Positions 1-8,148 of a DNA stretch of 64,000 bases are shown here, piece by piece. Below the pieces are notes generated by a model. It saw nothing but the letters and a program-made list of their open reading frames with translations. It searched no databases and was not told the DNA's origin. The translations under genes and the position numbers were made by a program. Source of the stretch: Candidatus Brevundimonas phytovorans (GTDB lineage: Bacteria; Pseudomonadota; Alphaproteobacteria; Caulobacterales; Caulobacteraceae); assembly GCA_029203145.1 (NCBI GenBank), contig CP119309.1, positions 1,079,001 to 1,143,000 of the forward strand, read 5' to 3'. The stretch's first letter is position 1. Every line of letters begins with the position of its first letter.

Positions 1-285
1 GCTGTCGGGGACTAGAGCCCGGTCATACGGCTCAAGCGTCGGATGCTCGTCTGACCGGGCGATTGTCTGGGCGCCGTATATTTGCGGCTCGCCTTTCATG
101 CTGGAGATACCGCTCCCAAGACGCCGCGGCGATCCAGCCGGCTTCATCGGAGCCGCGCCCCCCTGCCGCCACCGCCAGACTGTGCACCATGAGATAGTCG
201 TTGGTTTCGGCGCCGTTCGATGAAGAGTCCCATCGGGCGGGACAGGCGCCCCACTTCATCCGGACTGGCCAGCCAGGCCGGTGAG
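1..285 (-). pseudogene. 3' part of a frame-disrupted hypothetical gene, cut by the window edge
   Basis: Read leftward, the frame starting near 259 gives TNDYLMVHSLAVAA and DEAGWIAAASWERYLQ. At about 97-103 the coding signal jumps to another frame that reads MKGEPQIYGAQTIARSD and stays open to position 1. Together they resemble a family of bacterial hypothetical proteins with the pattern AGWIAAAT-DRYLQ-xGxPQIYGTQ. A second jump may lie near 210-220, because the frame upstream of it reads MGLFIERRRNQ. The family match is from memory of the motif. The breaks could be real decay or sequencing indels. No function is assigned. Confidence 0.45.
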
Positions 286-300
286 CCGGGTCAGACAGGC

Positions 301-328
301 AAGGGGCGGTCTGCGAGGACCGCCCCTT
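301..328 (-). terminator. Hairpin downstream of the autotransporter gene
   Basis: An 11-bp perfect stem (301-311 with 318-328) around a 6-nt loop lies six bases past the autotransporter stop codon. The minus-strand copy lacks a long T run, so it may act as a weak terminator or as an mRNA 3'-end stabiliser. Confidence 0.55.
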
Positions 329-334
329 TCTGTT

Positions 335-3300
335 CTAGAACAGCTTCATCAGTCGCAACCTCAGACCGTGGCTGGACAGGTCCGAGCCCAACTGTCCCTG
401 ATAGTCGACGCCGTAACTCCAGCCCGACACCGCCCGCCACTGCACACCGGCCCCCAGGCTCACGCTGTCGCGAGCCCAGCGCTCCAGACCGACCAGATAG
501 TCGGGGCTGGCCAGCCAGTCGGCGTAGGAGACGGCTTGGTCGTCCGCGCCCTCGAACTCGTGACGCCATTCGACGCGCAGGCTGGGCGTCAGCACGCCCG
601 AGCGACGTTGCAGGGTCCAGTCGAAGCTGGTCCCCAGAGCCGTGGCCAGGGTGTCGACCGTCATCGCGTCATAAGTCAGGGCGAAGACGTCCGCCCCCGT
701 TTCGGAATAGCCGTCCAGCTCGACCTTGCCGAACTGCAGGCGGGCGTAAGGCGCCCAGGCCAGACCCGCGCTGCGGCGCTCCAGAGCGACCGAGGCCGAA
801 CCGAACAGCACCGAGCCCGAGCGCTCGCCGAAGGCGAAGTCGTCGGCGTCCGACGACCAGCGTCGGCTGTCGAACTCCAGCGCGCCGTAGCCCAGCACGC
901 CATCGACGACCAGATCGCCGGTGGCGCGCCAGCTGCCGTAGAGGGCGCCGACATAGCTGTCGCCCTCGGACAGGGTTCCGTTGTCGCCGACCTTGGTGCG
1001 GTCATGGCCATAACCGACGCCGACGCCGGCGATCAGACGATCCGAGATCGCCATGTCCACGCCCGCGCTGACGCCTGAGGTGCTGAAGCGATAGTCGCGC
1101 TGACCCTGGGCGTCGCGACGCCCCCAGTCGATGGCGCCCGCCGTCCAGACGCCGACCTTGCCCGGCGAAGCAGAGGCTACGGGCGCATTGGCTGCGGGCG
1201 TCTCATCCCCATCCACCGCGCGCGCGCGGACCGCCGCGAGAGTGTTGAAACCGTCATCGCGGTCGCCGGGCGACTGGCCGAGTTGCTGACGCAGGGCTTC
1301 ACGGGGATCCTGGTTCAGGCCGCCGTCGCCAAGGTTCATGCGCATCTGGTTGCTGAGGCCCGTAACGCCCCCGCGACGCACCTGTTCAAGACGGCGATGG
1401 AAGTTGTCGGCCTGCGAACGGGCGAAACGGCGGGCCGTATCCGCCTGGGCCGAGACCAGCCCACGCACATCCGGGTCCAGCGAGGGATCGGGACGCGCCT
1501 CGACCGTGATCGCCAGCACGCCCGTCGCCGCGCCGCCTGCGTTGGACAGGCTGTAGGTCACATTGGCCAGGCCGGTGAAATCGCCGGCGGGGGTGAAGGT
1601 CAGGGCATAGGTGCGGTTCCCCGCAACGCCGCCCTCGGTCAGGGTCGCGGTCCCGGCGTCGTCCGAAACGCTGACCACCGTGGCGGCCACGAAGGGTCCG
1701 CCCGTCGCCGTGTCCGTCAACGACACCGTCACTGGACGCCCGGCCAGGGTGGTGGCGATCAAAGGCGTCAGGGTGGGAGTGGTCGCAGCCGCTTCGATCT
1801 CGATGGTCCCCGGCAGGGAGGCGCCGAAGGGCAGGATGACGGTGTATTCCATCGAGACCGGGCCAGCCGCCGGAGCGACTGAGGCCGATCGCATAGCCAT
1901 GCGGCGCGACGCCGACCCCGCGCTGGCCGCTGGGGTGTAGATGATCCTCAAGCCATCGACCTGAGCCGTGCCGGAGTTCGGCTGGCGGGTGATCGCCAGG
2001 CCTTGGAAGGGGCCGCCCGTCAGGCTGGCGGTCGGCTCGAACGTTAGGGTCGCACCGTCCAGCGTCGTCCCTTGCAGGTCCGGCGCCGCGCCCAGCACGC
2101 GGAAGGTCATGGTGGCGGGAGCGGACTCGCCCGCCGGTCCCACAGCCACCACGGCGATGGTGTCTTCGCCCATGAAACCGGGCGCTGGCGTATAGGCCAC
2201 GCTCCAGCCCGACGCCCCGGCGCCGGGCGGCTGGATGACGACCTGACCGTGCGCGGGCTGATCCTCCACGCGATAACTCGTCACCGTGCCCGAGGACGCG
2301 GGCGGCAAGTCGACCGTGGCTGCCCCGCCCGGCGTCGGCTGAACGACGACCGGCGCAGGTGGATCGATTTCCGGCGCCGTCGGCGCCGCCACCGTCAGGC
2401 TGACCGTGGCCGCAGCCGAGGTCCCGCCAGGGCCTGTCGCCGTATAGGTGAAGCTGTCCGCGCCGAAATAGCCGGCGTTCGGCCTGTAGGTGACGATGTC
2501 GCCCGAAATGGTAGCCGTGCCGTGCGCAGGCGCCGTGCCGATGGTGATGCTGGCGTGAACGCCCGTGATCGACGCCGACAGGTCAATGGCCTGTCCCGCG
2601 CTGTCATAGGCCACCGCGACGCCGGTGACGTTAGCCGCCACCGGCGCGCCCGGCGCCGCCACCGTCAGGCTGACGGTCGCCGCAGTCGAGGTCCCGCCAG
2701 GACCCGTGGCCGTATAGGTGAAGCTGTCCGCGCCGAAATAGCCGGCGTTCGGCCTGTAGGTGACGACATCGCCCGAAATGCTGGTCGTACCGTGCGCAGG
2801 CGCCGTCCCGATGGCGATGCTGGTGTGAACGCCCGTGATCGACGCCGACAGGTCAATGGCCTGGCCCGCGCTGTCATAGGCCACCGCGACACCGTTGGCG
2901 TTAGCCGCCACCGGCGCGCCCGGCGCCGCCACCGTCAGGCTGACCGTGGCCGCAGCCGAGGTCCCGCCAGGGCCTGTCGCCGTATAGGTGAAGCTGTCCG
3001 CGCCGAAATAGCCGGCGTTGGGCCTGTAGGTGACGACGTCGCCCGAAATGCTGGCTGTGCCGTGCGCAGGCGCCGTGCCGATGGCGATGCTGGCGTGAAC
3101 GCCCGTGATCGACGTCGAGAGGTCAATGGCCTGGCCCGCGCTGTCATAGGCCACCGCGACACCGTTGGCGTTAGCCGCTACCGGCGCGCCCGGCGCCGCC
3201 ACCGTCAGGCTGACCGTGGCCGCAGCCGAGGTCCCGCCAGGGCCTGTCGCCGTATAGGTGAAGCTGTCCGGGCCGAAATAGCCGGCGTTGGGCCTGTAGG

Positions 3301-5239
3301 TGACGATGTCGCCCGAAATGGTAGCCGTGCCGTGCGCAGGCGCCGTGCCGATGGTGATGCTGGCGTGAACGCCCGTGATCGACGCCGACAGGTCAATGGC
3401 CTGTCCCGCGCTGTCATAGGCCACCGCGACGCCGGTGACGTTAGCCGCCACCGGCGCGCCCGGCGCCGCCACCGTCAGGCTGACGGTCGCCGCAGCCGAG
3501 GTCCCGCCAGGGCCTGTCGCCGTATAGGTGAAGCTGTCCGCGCCGAAATAGCCGGCGTTCGGCCTGTAGGTGACGACATCGCCCGAAATGCTGGTCGTAC
3601 CGTGGCCCGGCGCCGTGCCGATGGCGATGCTGGCGTGAACGCCCGTGATCGACGCCGACAGGTCAATGGCCTGGCCCGCGCTGTCATAGGCCACCGCGAC
3701 GCCGGTGACATTAGCCGCCACCGGCGCGCCCGGCGCCGCCACCGTCAGGCTGACCGTGGCCGCAGTCGAGGTCCCGCCAGGACCCGTGGCCGTATAGGTG
3801 AAGGTGTCCGGGCCGAAATAGCCGATGGTCGGCGTGTAGATGACCGACGAGCCCGACCATTCAACCTCACCATGTGTCGGCGCGCTAACTATCGTTATGC
3901 TGGTGTGAACGCCGGTGATCTGGTTCGCCAAGGCGATCACAACGTTGGGGACGCCATAGGGTATCGACACGCTCAGGTTCGATGAGACCGGAGGCGAAGC
4001 CGTCACGAAAGAAACCGGAAGCGACAGCGACGAGACGTTGCCGGCCGCGTCAGCGGCCGAGGCCTGAACAGTGTGCGGACCGTCCACGAGGTCTCCGCTG
4101 ATGATCATCCAGTTGCCGGAGCCGTCGCTTATCACCGTGCCGGCCAGGGCGCCGTCGACGAAGACGCGCATCATGGAACCGATCTCCGCCGTGCCCTGGA
4201 ACGTCGGCCTCCGGTTCGCCCCCGGAGTCAGGGGGGTCACTACAGGCGGCGCCGGGACGATGGTGTCGATCGTCCAAGCGTAGGTGGTTACGTCGCTCTC
4301 GACGCCAGAGATGACGGACTTCACCCTGAATGTATGCGCGCCGTCGTTGAGGGCGGTGAAGGTCAAGGGATTGGTCGCAGGCTGGAAAGCCGCCCCATCT
4401 AGCGAAGAGAGGGCGCTCGCCCCGGCCGACAGGTCGAACGCAAAGGTCGCCGAGGTTGCGTTCGTGATCAGCGGCGGCGCGCTGGTGAATGTCGGCGCCG
4501 CGGGCCGCTGGACATAGGTATAGGTCGAGGCTCCGCTCGCGCTGCTGCTGCCCAAGGCCGTGGTCACCGTGACCGGGGCCGCGCCCCCGCCGGGATTGGC
4601 CGGCGCGATTGCAGTGATCCGGGTTGCGCTGTTCACCGTAAACGAGACCGCGTTCATGGAGCCGAACATGACGGCGGTCGCGCCGGTGAAGTCTGTACCG
4701 GTGATGACGACGCTGTCGCCGCCGTCCGCCGAGCCGGTGCTGGGCGACAGGCTGGTGATGGTCGGTGCGGCTGCTGCCGCCGTGCAGGTCACGGTCGCGC
4801 GAAGCGTAGCGTCGCCTGAGCCGCTCCAGCCATAGACGATGAAGCCGACGTTGTCGTCAGTCAGGACATACCGGCCGTTCAGCGAAAGTTCCGCGCCTTG
4901 TGACCCGTATTCTTCGATCAGGATGTCGTCAGGCCAGGCGGTACCTTCGTTCTTGTAAAGGGCGAAGCCGCCCCCGCTGGGAATATGCGTATTGGTGCTG
5001 CCTGTCGTCGATGCAACGTAGACGACCTCGTCGCCTGCCTTCATCGGCGGCAGGGGCCAGGGCTCGTACAGTTCGAGGCCGTTGTTCAAGGTCACGCCTC
5101 CGCCCCAGATCGCATTGATCGCGTCACACCCTGGCGACGCCGCGGCGGCTCCGGCGAAACCCAGAACAGCCAGGCCGAAGCCTGCGGAAACGGCAATGCG
5201 CTTCGCCCGACCGGCGACGGTCGTCACGACATTGAACAT
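335..5239 (-). CDS. Autotransporter adhesin with Ig-like repeats
   Basis: This 1634-residue protein is predicted to be exported and anchored in the outer membrane by its own C-terminal beta-barrel. The start used is the ATG at 5239, preceded by GGGGAT, because it opens a signal peptide (MFNVVTTVAGRAKR, then a hydrophobic core ending AAAASPG). An upstream in-frame ATG at 5317 adds 26 residues unlike a signal. An IPT/TIG-like domain lies at about 160-242, and an Ig-like module of adhesin type at about 330-415. Next come one divergent and five nearly identical 90-residue units (motif GYFGxDSFTYTATGPGGTS). The last ~280 residues look like an autotransporter barrel (VGVWTAGAIDWG; GVGVGYGHD) ending in the typical aromatic residue, Phe. 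The role as an adhesin is inferred from architecture. Confidence 0.85.
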   Translation of the reverse strand: MFNVVTTVAGRAKRIAVSAGFGLAVLGFAGAAAASPGCDAINAIWGGGVTLNNGLELYEPWPLPPMKAGDEVVYVASTTGSTNTHIPSGGGFALYKNEGTAWPDDILIEEYGSQGAELSLNGRYVLTDDNVGFIVYGWSGSGDATLRATVTCTAAAAAPTITSLSPSTGSADGGDSVVITGTDFTGATAVMFGSMNAVSFTVNSATRITAIAPANPGGGAAPVTVTTALGSSSASGASTYTYVQRPAAPTFTSAPPLITNATSATFAFDLSAGASALSSLDGAAFQPATNPLTFTALNDGAHTFRVKSVISGVESDVTTYAWTIDTIVPAPPVVTPLTPGANRRPTFQGTAEIGSMMRVFVDGALAGTVISDGSGNWMIISGDLVDGPHTVQASAADAAGNVSSLSLPVSFVTASPPVSSNLSVSIPYGVPNVVIALANQITGVHTSITIVSAPTHGEVEWSGSSVIYTPTIGYFGPDTFTYTATGPGGTSTAATVSLTVAAPGAPVAANVTGVAVAYDSAGQAIDLSASITGVHASIAIGTAPGHGTTSISGDVVTYRPNAGYFGADSFTYTATGPGGTSAAATVSLTVAAPGAPVAANVTGVAVAYDSAGQAIDLSASITGVHASITIGTAPAHGTATISGDIVTYRPNAGYFGPDSFTYTATGPGGTSAAATVSLTVAAPGAPVAANANGVAVAYDSAGQAIDLSTSITGVHASIAIGTAPAHGTASISGDVVTYRPNAGYFGADSFTYTATGPGGTSAAATVSLTVAAPGAPVAANANGVAVAYDSAGQAIDLSASITGVHTSIAIGTAPAHGTTSISGDVVTYRPNAGYFGADSFTYTATGPGGTSTAATVSLTVAAPGAPVAANVTGVAVAYDSAGQAIDLSASITGVHASITIGTAPAHGTATISGDIVTYRPNAGYFGADSFTYTATGPGGTSAAATVSLTVAAPTAPEIDPPAPVVVQPTPGGAATVDLPPASSGTVTSYRVEDQPAHGQVVIQPPGAGASGWSVAYTPAPGFMGEDTIAVVAVGPAGESAPATMTFRVLGAAPDLQGTTLDGATLTFEPTASLTGGPFQGLAITRQPNSGTAQVDGLRIIYTPAASAGSASRRMAMRSASVAPAAGPVSMEYTVILPFGASLPGTIEIEAAATTPTLTPLIATTLAGRPVTVSLTDTATGGPFVAATVVSVSDDAGTATLTEGGVAGNRTYALTFTPAGDFTGLANVTYSLSNAGGAATGVLAITVEARPDPSLDPDVRGLVSAQADTARRFARSQADNFHRRLEQVRRGGVTGLSNQMRMNLGDGGLNQDPREALRQQLGQSPGDRDDGFNTLAAVRARAVDGDETPAANAPVASASPGKVGVWTAGAIDWGRRDAQGQRDYRFSTSGVSAGVDMAISDRLIAGVGVGYGHDRTKVGDNGTLSEGDSYVGALYGSWRATGDLVVDGVLGYGALEFDSRRWSSDADDFAFGERSGSVLFGSASVALERRSAGLAWAPYARLQFGKVELDGYSETGADVFALTYDAMTVDTLATALGTSFDWTLQRRSGVLTPSLRVEWRHEFEGADDQAVSYADWLASPDYLVGLERWARDSVSLGAGVQWRAVSGWSYGVDYQGQLGSDLSSHGLRLRLMKLF
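2391..3740 (-). repeat. Five tandem 270-bp coding repeats in the adhesin
   Basis: The sequence accgtcaggctgac recurs at 2391, 2661, 2931, 3201, 3471 and 3741, exactly 270 bp (90 codons) apart. Five units are nearly identical, and a sixth from 3741 to about 4000 is divergent. Units 2391-2660 and 3201-3470 differ at only two bases by eye, and units 2661 and 3471 share private variants. This points to an 810-bp duplication or gene conversion between units. Confidence 0.95.
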
Positions 5240-5703
5240 CAGATCATCCCCGGCGCCCCCAAAGCGCCCACTCGGTTCACAGAGCCCTTGCCCCGGAACC
5301 TCGGTCGCCAGTCGCACACTTCAAATCGGATGTCAGGACAGAGGGGTAGTAAACGTTGAGTTTACTTTTTCACCGGGGCTAGCGCGACACGGTGCGGCAG
5401 TGGTCAGCGAAGCCGCCGACGGCCCGAACGAAAGCGATAGCGTCTTTGATGCGCGCTTCGGGGTTGGAAAAGTTCGACGGGCTGGCGTGTCAGCGACAGG
5501 CGGCGGGAAGGGGAAGTAGGAATAAGAAGTCGGCAACGGCTGGGCCCAGATTGGACGCCAGATCATTGCCAGTGTCGGCTTTCCACGCTGTTTCGACATC
5601 GCCTCCGCAGGCGCTCATAGATCACTGACCTTGCCAGTCCTTCCGAGCCTTTCCGGGGGTCTTTGGTAGTCTTGAAGCGCCGGCGGTCGGACCGGCTGCC
5701 GGC
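5240..5703. promoter_or_regulatory. Intergenic region with the adhesin promoter side and an inverted repeat
   Basis: This 464-bp gap lies upstream of the adhesin and downstream of the phosphotransferase gene, both on the minus strand. It contains no convincing gene. A 7-bp inverted repeat (agtaaac / gtttact, 5348-5354 and 5360-5366, spacer gttga) followed by five T lies 109 bp upstream of the adhesin start and could be an operator. GC-rich self-complementary sequence at 5679-5703 could help end the phosphotransferase transcript. Confidence 0.4.
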
Positions 5704-6726
5704 TTAAAAGTCGGCCCCGGCTAGGCGGGCCTCTCTACAGGCTGCATGGGCCAGGGGCGACAGCATCGCGACGGTGTCGGCGGCCTTGGGGTTCGACGCG
5801 TTTCCGGTCTGCATTCGCTTCTTGACGCCCTGAATGATCCCGACCAGGCGGAACAGGTTGAAGGCGAAATACCAGTGCAGATCCGGCAGGTCGTCGCGTC
5901 CGGTTTGGACGCAGTATCGGCGCGTGATCTGGTCCAGCGTCGGGATTCCGGTCGCGGAGAAGTCCGTGCCGTTCAGGCCGGAGCGTCCGTCTGCGGGCAG
6001 AATCCAGTTCATGGCCAGATAGGCGAAATCGGCCAGGGGATCGCCCAATGTCGCCAGTTCCCAGTCCAGCACGGCCCTGACCGTCATGGCGTCGGGCGCG
6101 TAGATCAGATTGTCGATGCGATAGTCGCCGTGGATGATTGAGGTTCGCGTCTGTTCTGGGATGGTGCGCGGCAGGAACTCGATCAGGGCTTCGACCTCGG
6201 ACAGGTCGTCGGTCTGGGCGGCGCGGTACTGTTTGGTCCAGCGGCTGACCTGACGTTCGAAATAGTTGCCAGGCCGTCCGAAGTCGTCAAGGTCGAGAGC
6301 CTGGTAGTCCAGCGTATGCAGGGCGGCCAGCGCATCGACCATGGCCTCATAACCCTGGCGTCTTTCGTCGGGCGACAGGTCGGGCAGGGCGCCGTTCCAG
6401 AAGGTGCGGCCTTCGACCATCTCCATGACGTAGAATTCGGCGCCGATGACGACCTCATCCCGACACAGGGCAAGGGGCTTGGGGACGGGATAGCCTGCCG
6501 AGGATAGGGCGGAAATCAACCTGTGTTCCCGATCCACGGCATGGGCCGAGGGCAGGAGGTCGCCAAAGGGGCGGCGGCGCAGGACATAGGCCTGGCCATC
6601 GACGGTCATCCTGTAGGTCGGGTTTGACTGACCGCCGGGGAACTTGTCCAGCGCAAGGGCTGTCTGCGCCGTTGGCAGAAGGGTCGCCAGCCAGTCCGCC
6701 AGCCGCGCGGTGTCGATGTCGCTCAC
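5704..6726 (-). CDS. APH-fold phosphotransferase (ACAD10/11 kinase-domain type)
   Basis: A 340-residue protein of the choline/aminoglycoside phosphotransferase fold. It carries the catalytic-loop motif HGDYRIDN, followed by the metal-binding segment VLDWELATLGDP, and N-terminal FPGGQSNPTYR in the position of the nucleotide loop. The start chosen is GTG at 6726, which overlaps the acyl-CoA dehydrogenase stop by four bases (GTGA) and begins MSDIDTARLADWL. A longer frame from 6828 would run far into the neighbour. Proteins of this subtype pair with acyl-CoA dehydrogenases and are fused to them in eukaryotic ACAD10/ACAD11. An acyl-type substrate is therefore more likely than an antibiotic. Substrate is inferred. 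Confidence 0.85.
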   Translation of the reverse strand: MSDIDTARLADWLATLLPTAQTALALDKFPGGQSNPTYRMTVDGQAYVLRRRPFGDLLPSAHAVDREHRLISALSSAGYPVPKPLALCRDEVVIGAEFYVMEMVEGRTFWNGALPDLSPDERRQGYEAMVDALAALHTLDYQALDLDDFGRPGNYFERQVSRWTKQYRAAQTDDLSEVEALIEFLPRTIPEQTRTSIIHGDYRIDNLIYAPDAMTVRAVLDWELATLGDPLADFAYLAMNWILPADGRSGLNGTDFSATGIPTLDQITRRYCVQTGRDDLPDLHWYFAFNLFRLVGIIQGVKKRMQTGNASNPKAADTVAMLSPLAHAACREARLAGADF

Positions 6727-7976
6727 TGGCCAGTCTCCGCATAGCGAGCGAACTCGGCGCGGGCGATGGCGCGGGCATGAACCTCGTCGGGACCGTCCGC
6801 AAAGCGCAGGGTGCGGATATTGGCCCACATGGCCGCCAGCTCGAAGTCCTGCGAGACACCGGCCCCGCCATGGGCCTGGATGGCGTCGTCGATGATGCGC
6901 AGCGCCATGGTCGGCGCCTGCACCTTGATCATGGCGATCTCATCCCGGGCGGCCTTGTTGCCCGTACGGTCCATCATGTCGGCGGCCTTCAGGCAGAGCA
7001 GACGGGTCATTTCGATATCGATCCGTGCGCGGGCGATCCGCTCTTCCCAGACCGAGTGTTCGCCGAGCCGCTTGCCGAAGGCTGTGCGCGACAGCAGGCG
7101 ACGCGCCATGGCCTCCAGAGCTTCCTCGGCGGCGCCGATGGTCCGCATGCAGTGGTGGATGCGGCCGGGGCCCAGGCGCCCCTGGGCGATTTCGAACCCT
7201 CGACCCTCACCCAGCAGGATGTTGGCGGCGGGTACGCGCACGTTCGTCAGGGTGATCTCCATGTGACCGTGCGGGGCATGGTCGTAGCCATAGACGGTGA
7301 GGGCGCGCTCGACCGTCACCCCAGGGGCGTCCAGCGGGACCAGGATCATCGACTGCTGGCGATGGGGCTTCTCGCCGGGATCGGTCTTGCCCATGACGAT
7401 GGCGACCTTGCAGCGCGGATCGCCGGCGCCGGACGACCACCATTTCCGGCCGTTGATCACATAGTCGTCGCCGTCGCGGCGAATGTCGGTCTGGATATTG
7501 GTGGCGTCCGATGAGGCGACCGCCGGCTCGGTCATGAGGAAGGCCGATCGGATTTCGCCCTGCATCAGCGGCGTCAGCCATCGGTGTTTCTGTTCGAGCG
7601 TGCCGTAGCGGTGCAGCACCTCCATGTTGCCTGTGTCGGGCGCGGAGCAGTTGAACACTTCGCTGGCCCAGTCGATGCGCCCCATCTCCTCGGCGCAGAG
7701 GGCGTATTCCAGATTGGTCAGGCGCTCGCCGGTGAATTCGAAATCGTCGTCGGCTTCGGTCATGCCCGCTGGAGCCGGCGGCATGAACAGGTTCCACAGT
7801 CCGGCGGCGCGAGCCTCGGTCTTGAGTGTTTCGATTGAGGGAAGGGGGGCGGTCCAGCGGTCGCCGCCGGCGATTTCGGCATGAACCGCGGGCACGCGCG
7901 GGCGGACCTTGTCATTCATGAAGGCGCGGACGCGCCCTTGGAATGCGCGTTCGCGTGAGGTCGGGCTGAAGTCCAT
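6723..7976 (-). CDS. Acyl-CoA dehydrogenase family protein
   Basis: This 417-residue flavoenzyme belongs to the acyl-CoA dehydrogenase family and should act in the cytoplasm on an acyl-CoA thioester using FAD. Visible landmarks are the flavin-binding segment AFLMTEPAVASSDATNIQT, INGRKWWSSGAGDP, LGEGRGFEIAQGRLGPGRIHHCMR, and the C-terminal AHGGAGVSQDFELAAMWANIRTLR. The subgroup resembles the dehydrogenase half of ACAD10/ACAD11. Its stop overlaps the start of the downstream phosphotransferase by four bases, so the two are probably translationally coupled. It is divergent from the TonB receptor gene at 8149, sharing a 172-bp promoter region. The exact acyl substrate cannot be read from sequence. 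Confidence 0.9.
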   Translation of the reverse strand: MDFSPTSRERAFQGRVRAFMNDKVRPRVPAVHAEIAGGDRWTAPLPSIETLKTEARAAGLWNLFMPPAPAGMTEADDDFEFTGERLTNLEYALCAEEMGRIDWASEVFNCSAPDTGNMEVLHRYGTLEQKHRWLTPLMQGEIRSAFLMTEPAVASSDATNIQTDIRRDGDDYVINGRKWWSSGAGDPRCKVAIVMGKTDPGEKPHRQQSMILVPLDAPGVTVERALTVYGYDHAPHGHMEITLTNVRVPAANILLGEGRGFEIAQGRLGPGRIHHCMRTIGAAEEALEAMARRLLSRTAFGKRLGEHSVWEERIARARIDIEMTRLLCLKAADMMDRTGNKAARDEIAMIKVQAPTMALRIIDDAIQAHGGAGVSQDFELAAMWANIRTLRFADGPDEVHARAIARAEFARYAETGQ

Positions 7977-8148
7977 CTTTGCGTCTCCTCAATCGTCAAA
8001 AGCGTGTCGTTCGGACTGGCCGCCCGATTGCGAAAACGATGTTTGCCAACTTGCAACGAGCGTGTCACATATTTTCGGTACACCAGCGAGCCGTAAATGG
8101 CCGGGCGATGTCGAAGGGCATCGAGTGTTTCGGGAGGAACCGTTAGCT

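Noticed and set aside
2391..3740. Repeat array considered as CRISPR
   Set aside because: Units are 270 bp and coding, with no short repeats separated by unique spacers.
2072..3985. 637-codon open frame on the plus strand through the repeats
   Set aside because: It mirrors the adhesin's repeats on the opposite strand. It has an Arg/Ala-rich composition typical of antisense GC-rich frames and no domain.
5333..5599. 88-codon minus-strand frame in the gap before the adhesin
   Set aside because: Pro/Ser/Ala-rich with no ribosome-binding site or similarity; treated as non-coding.
5704..6726. Aminoglycoside resistance gene
   Set aside because: The fold is shared, but it overlaps an acyl-CoA dehydrogenase gene and resembles the ACAD10/11 kinase type, so antibiotic resistance is not supported.
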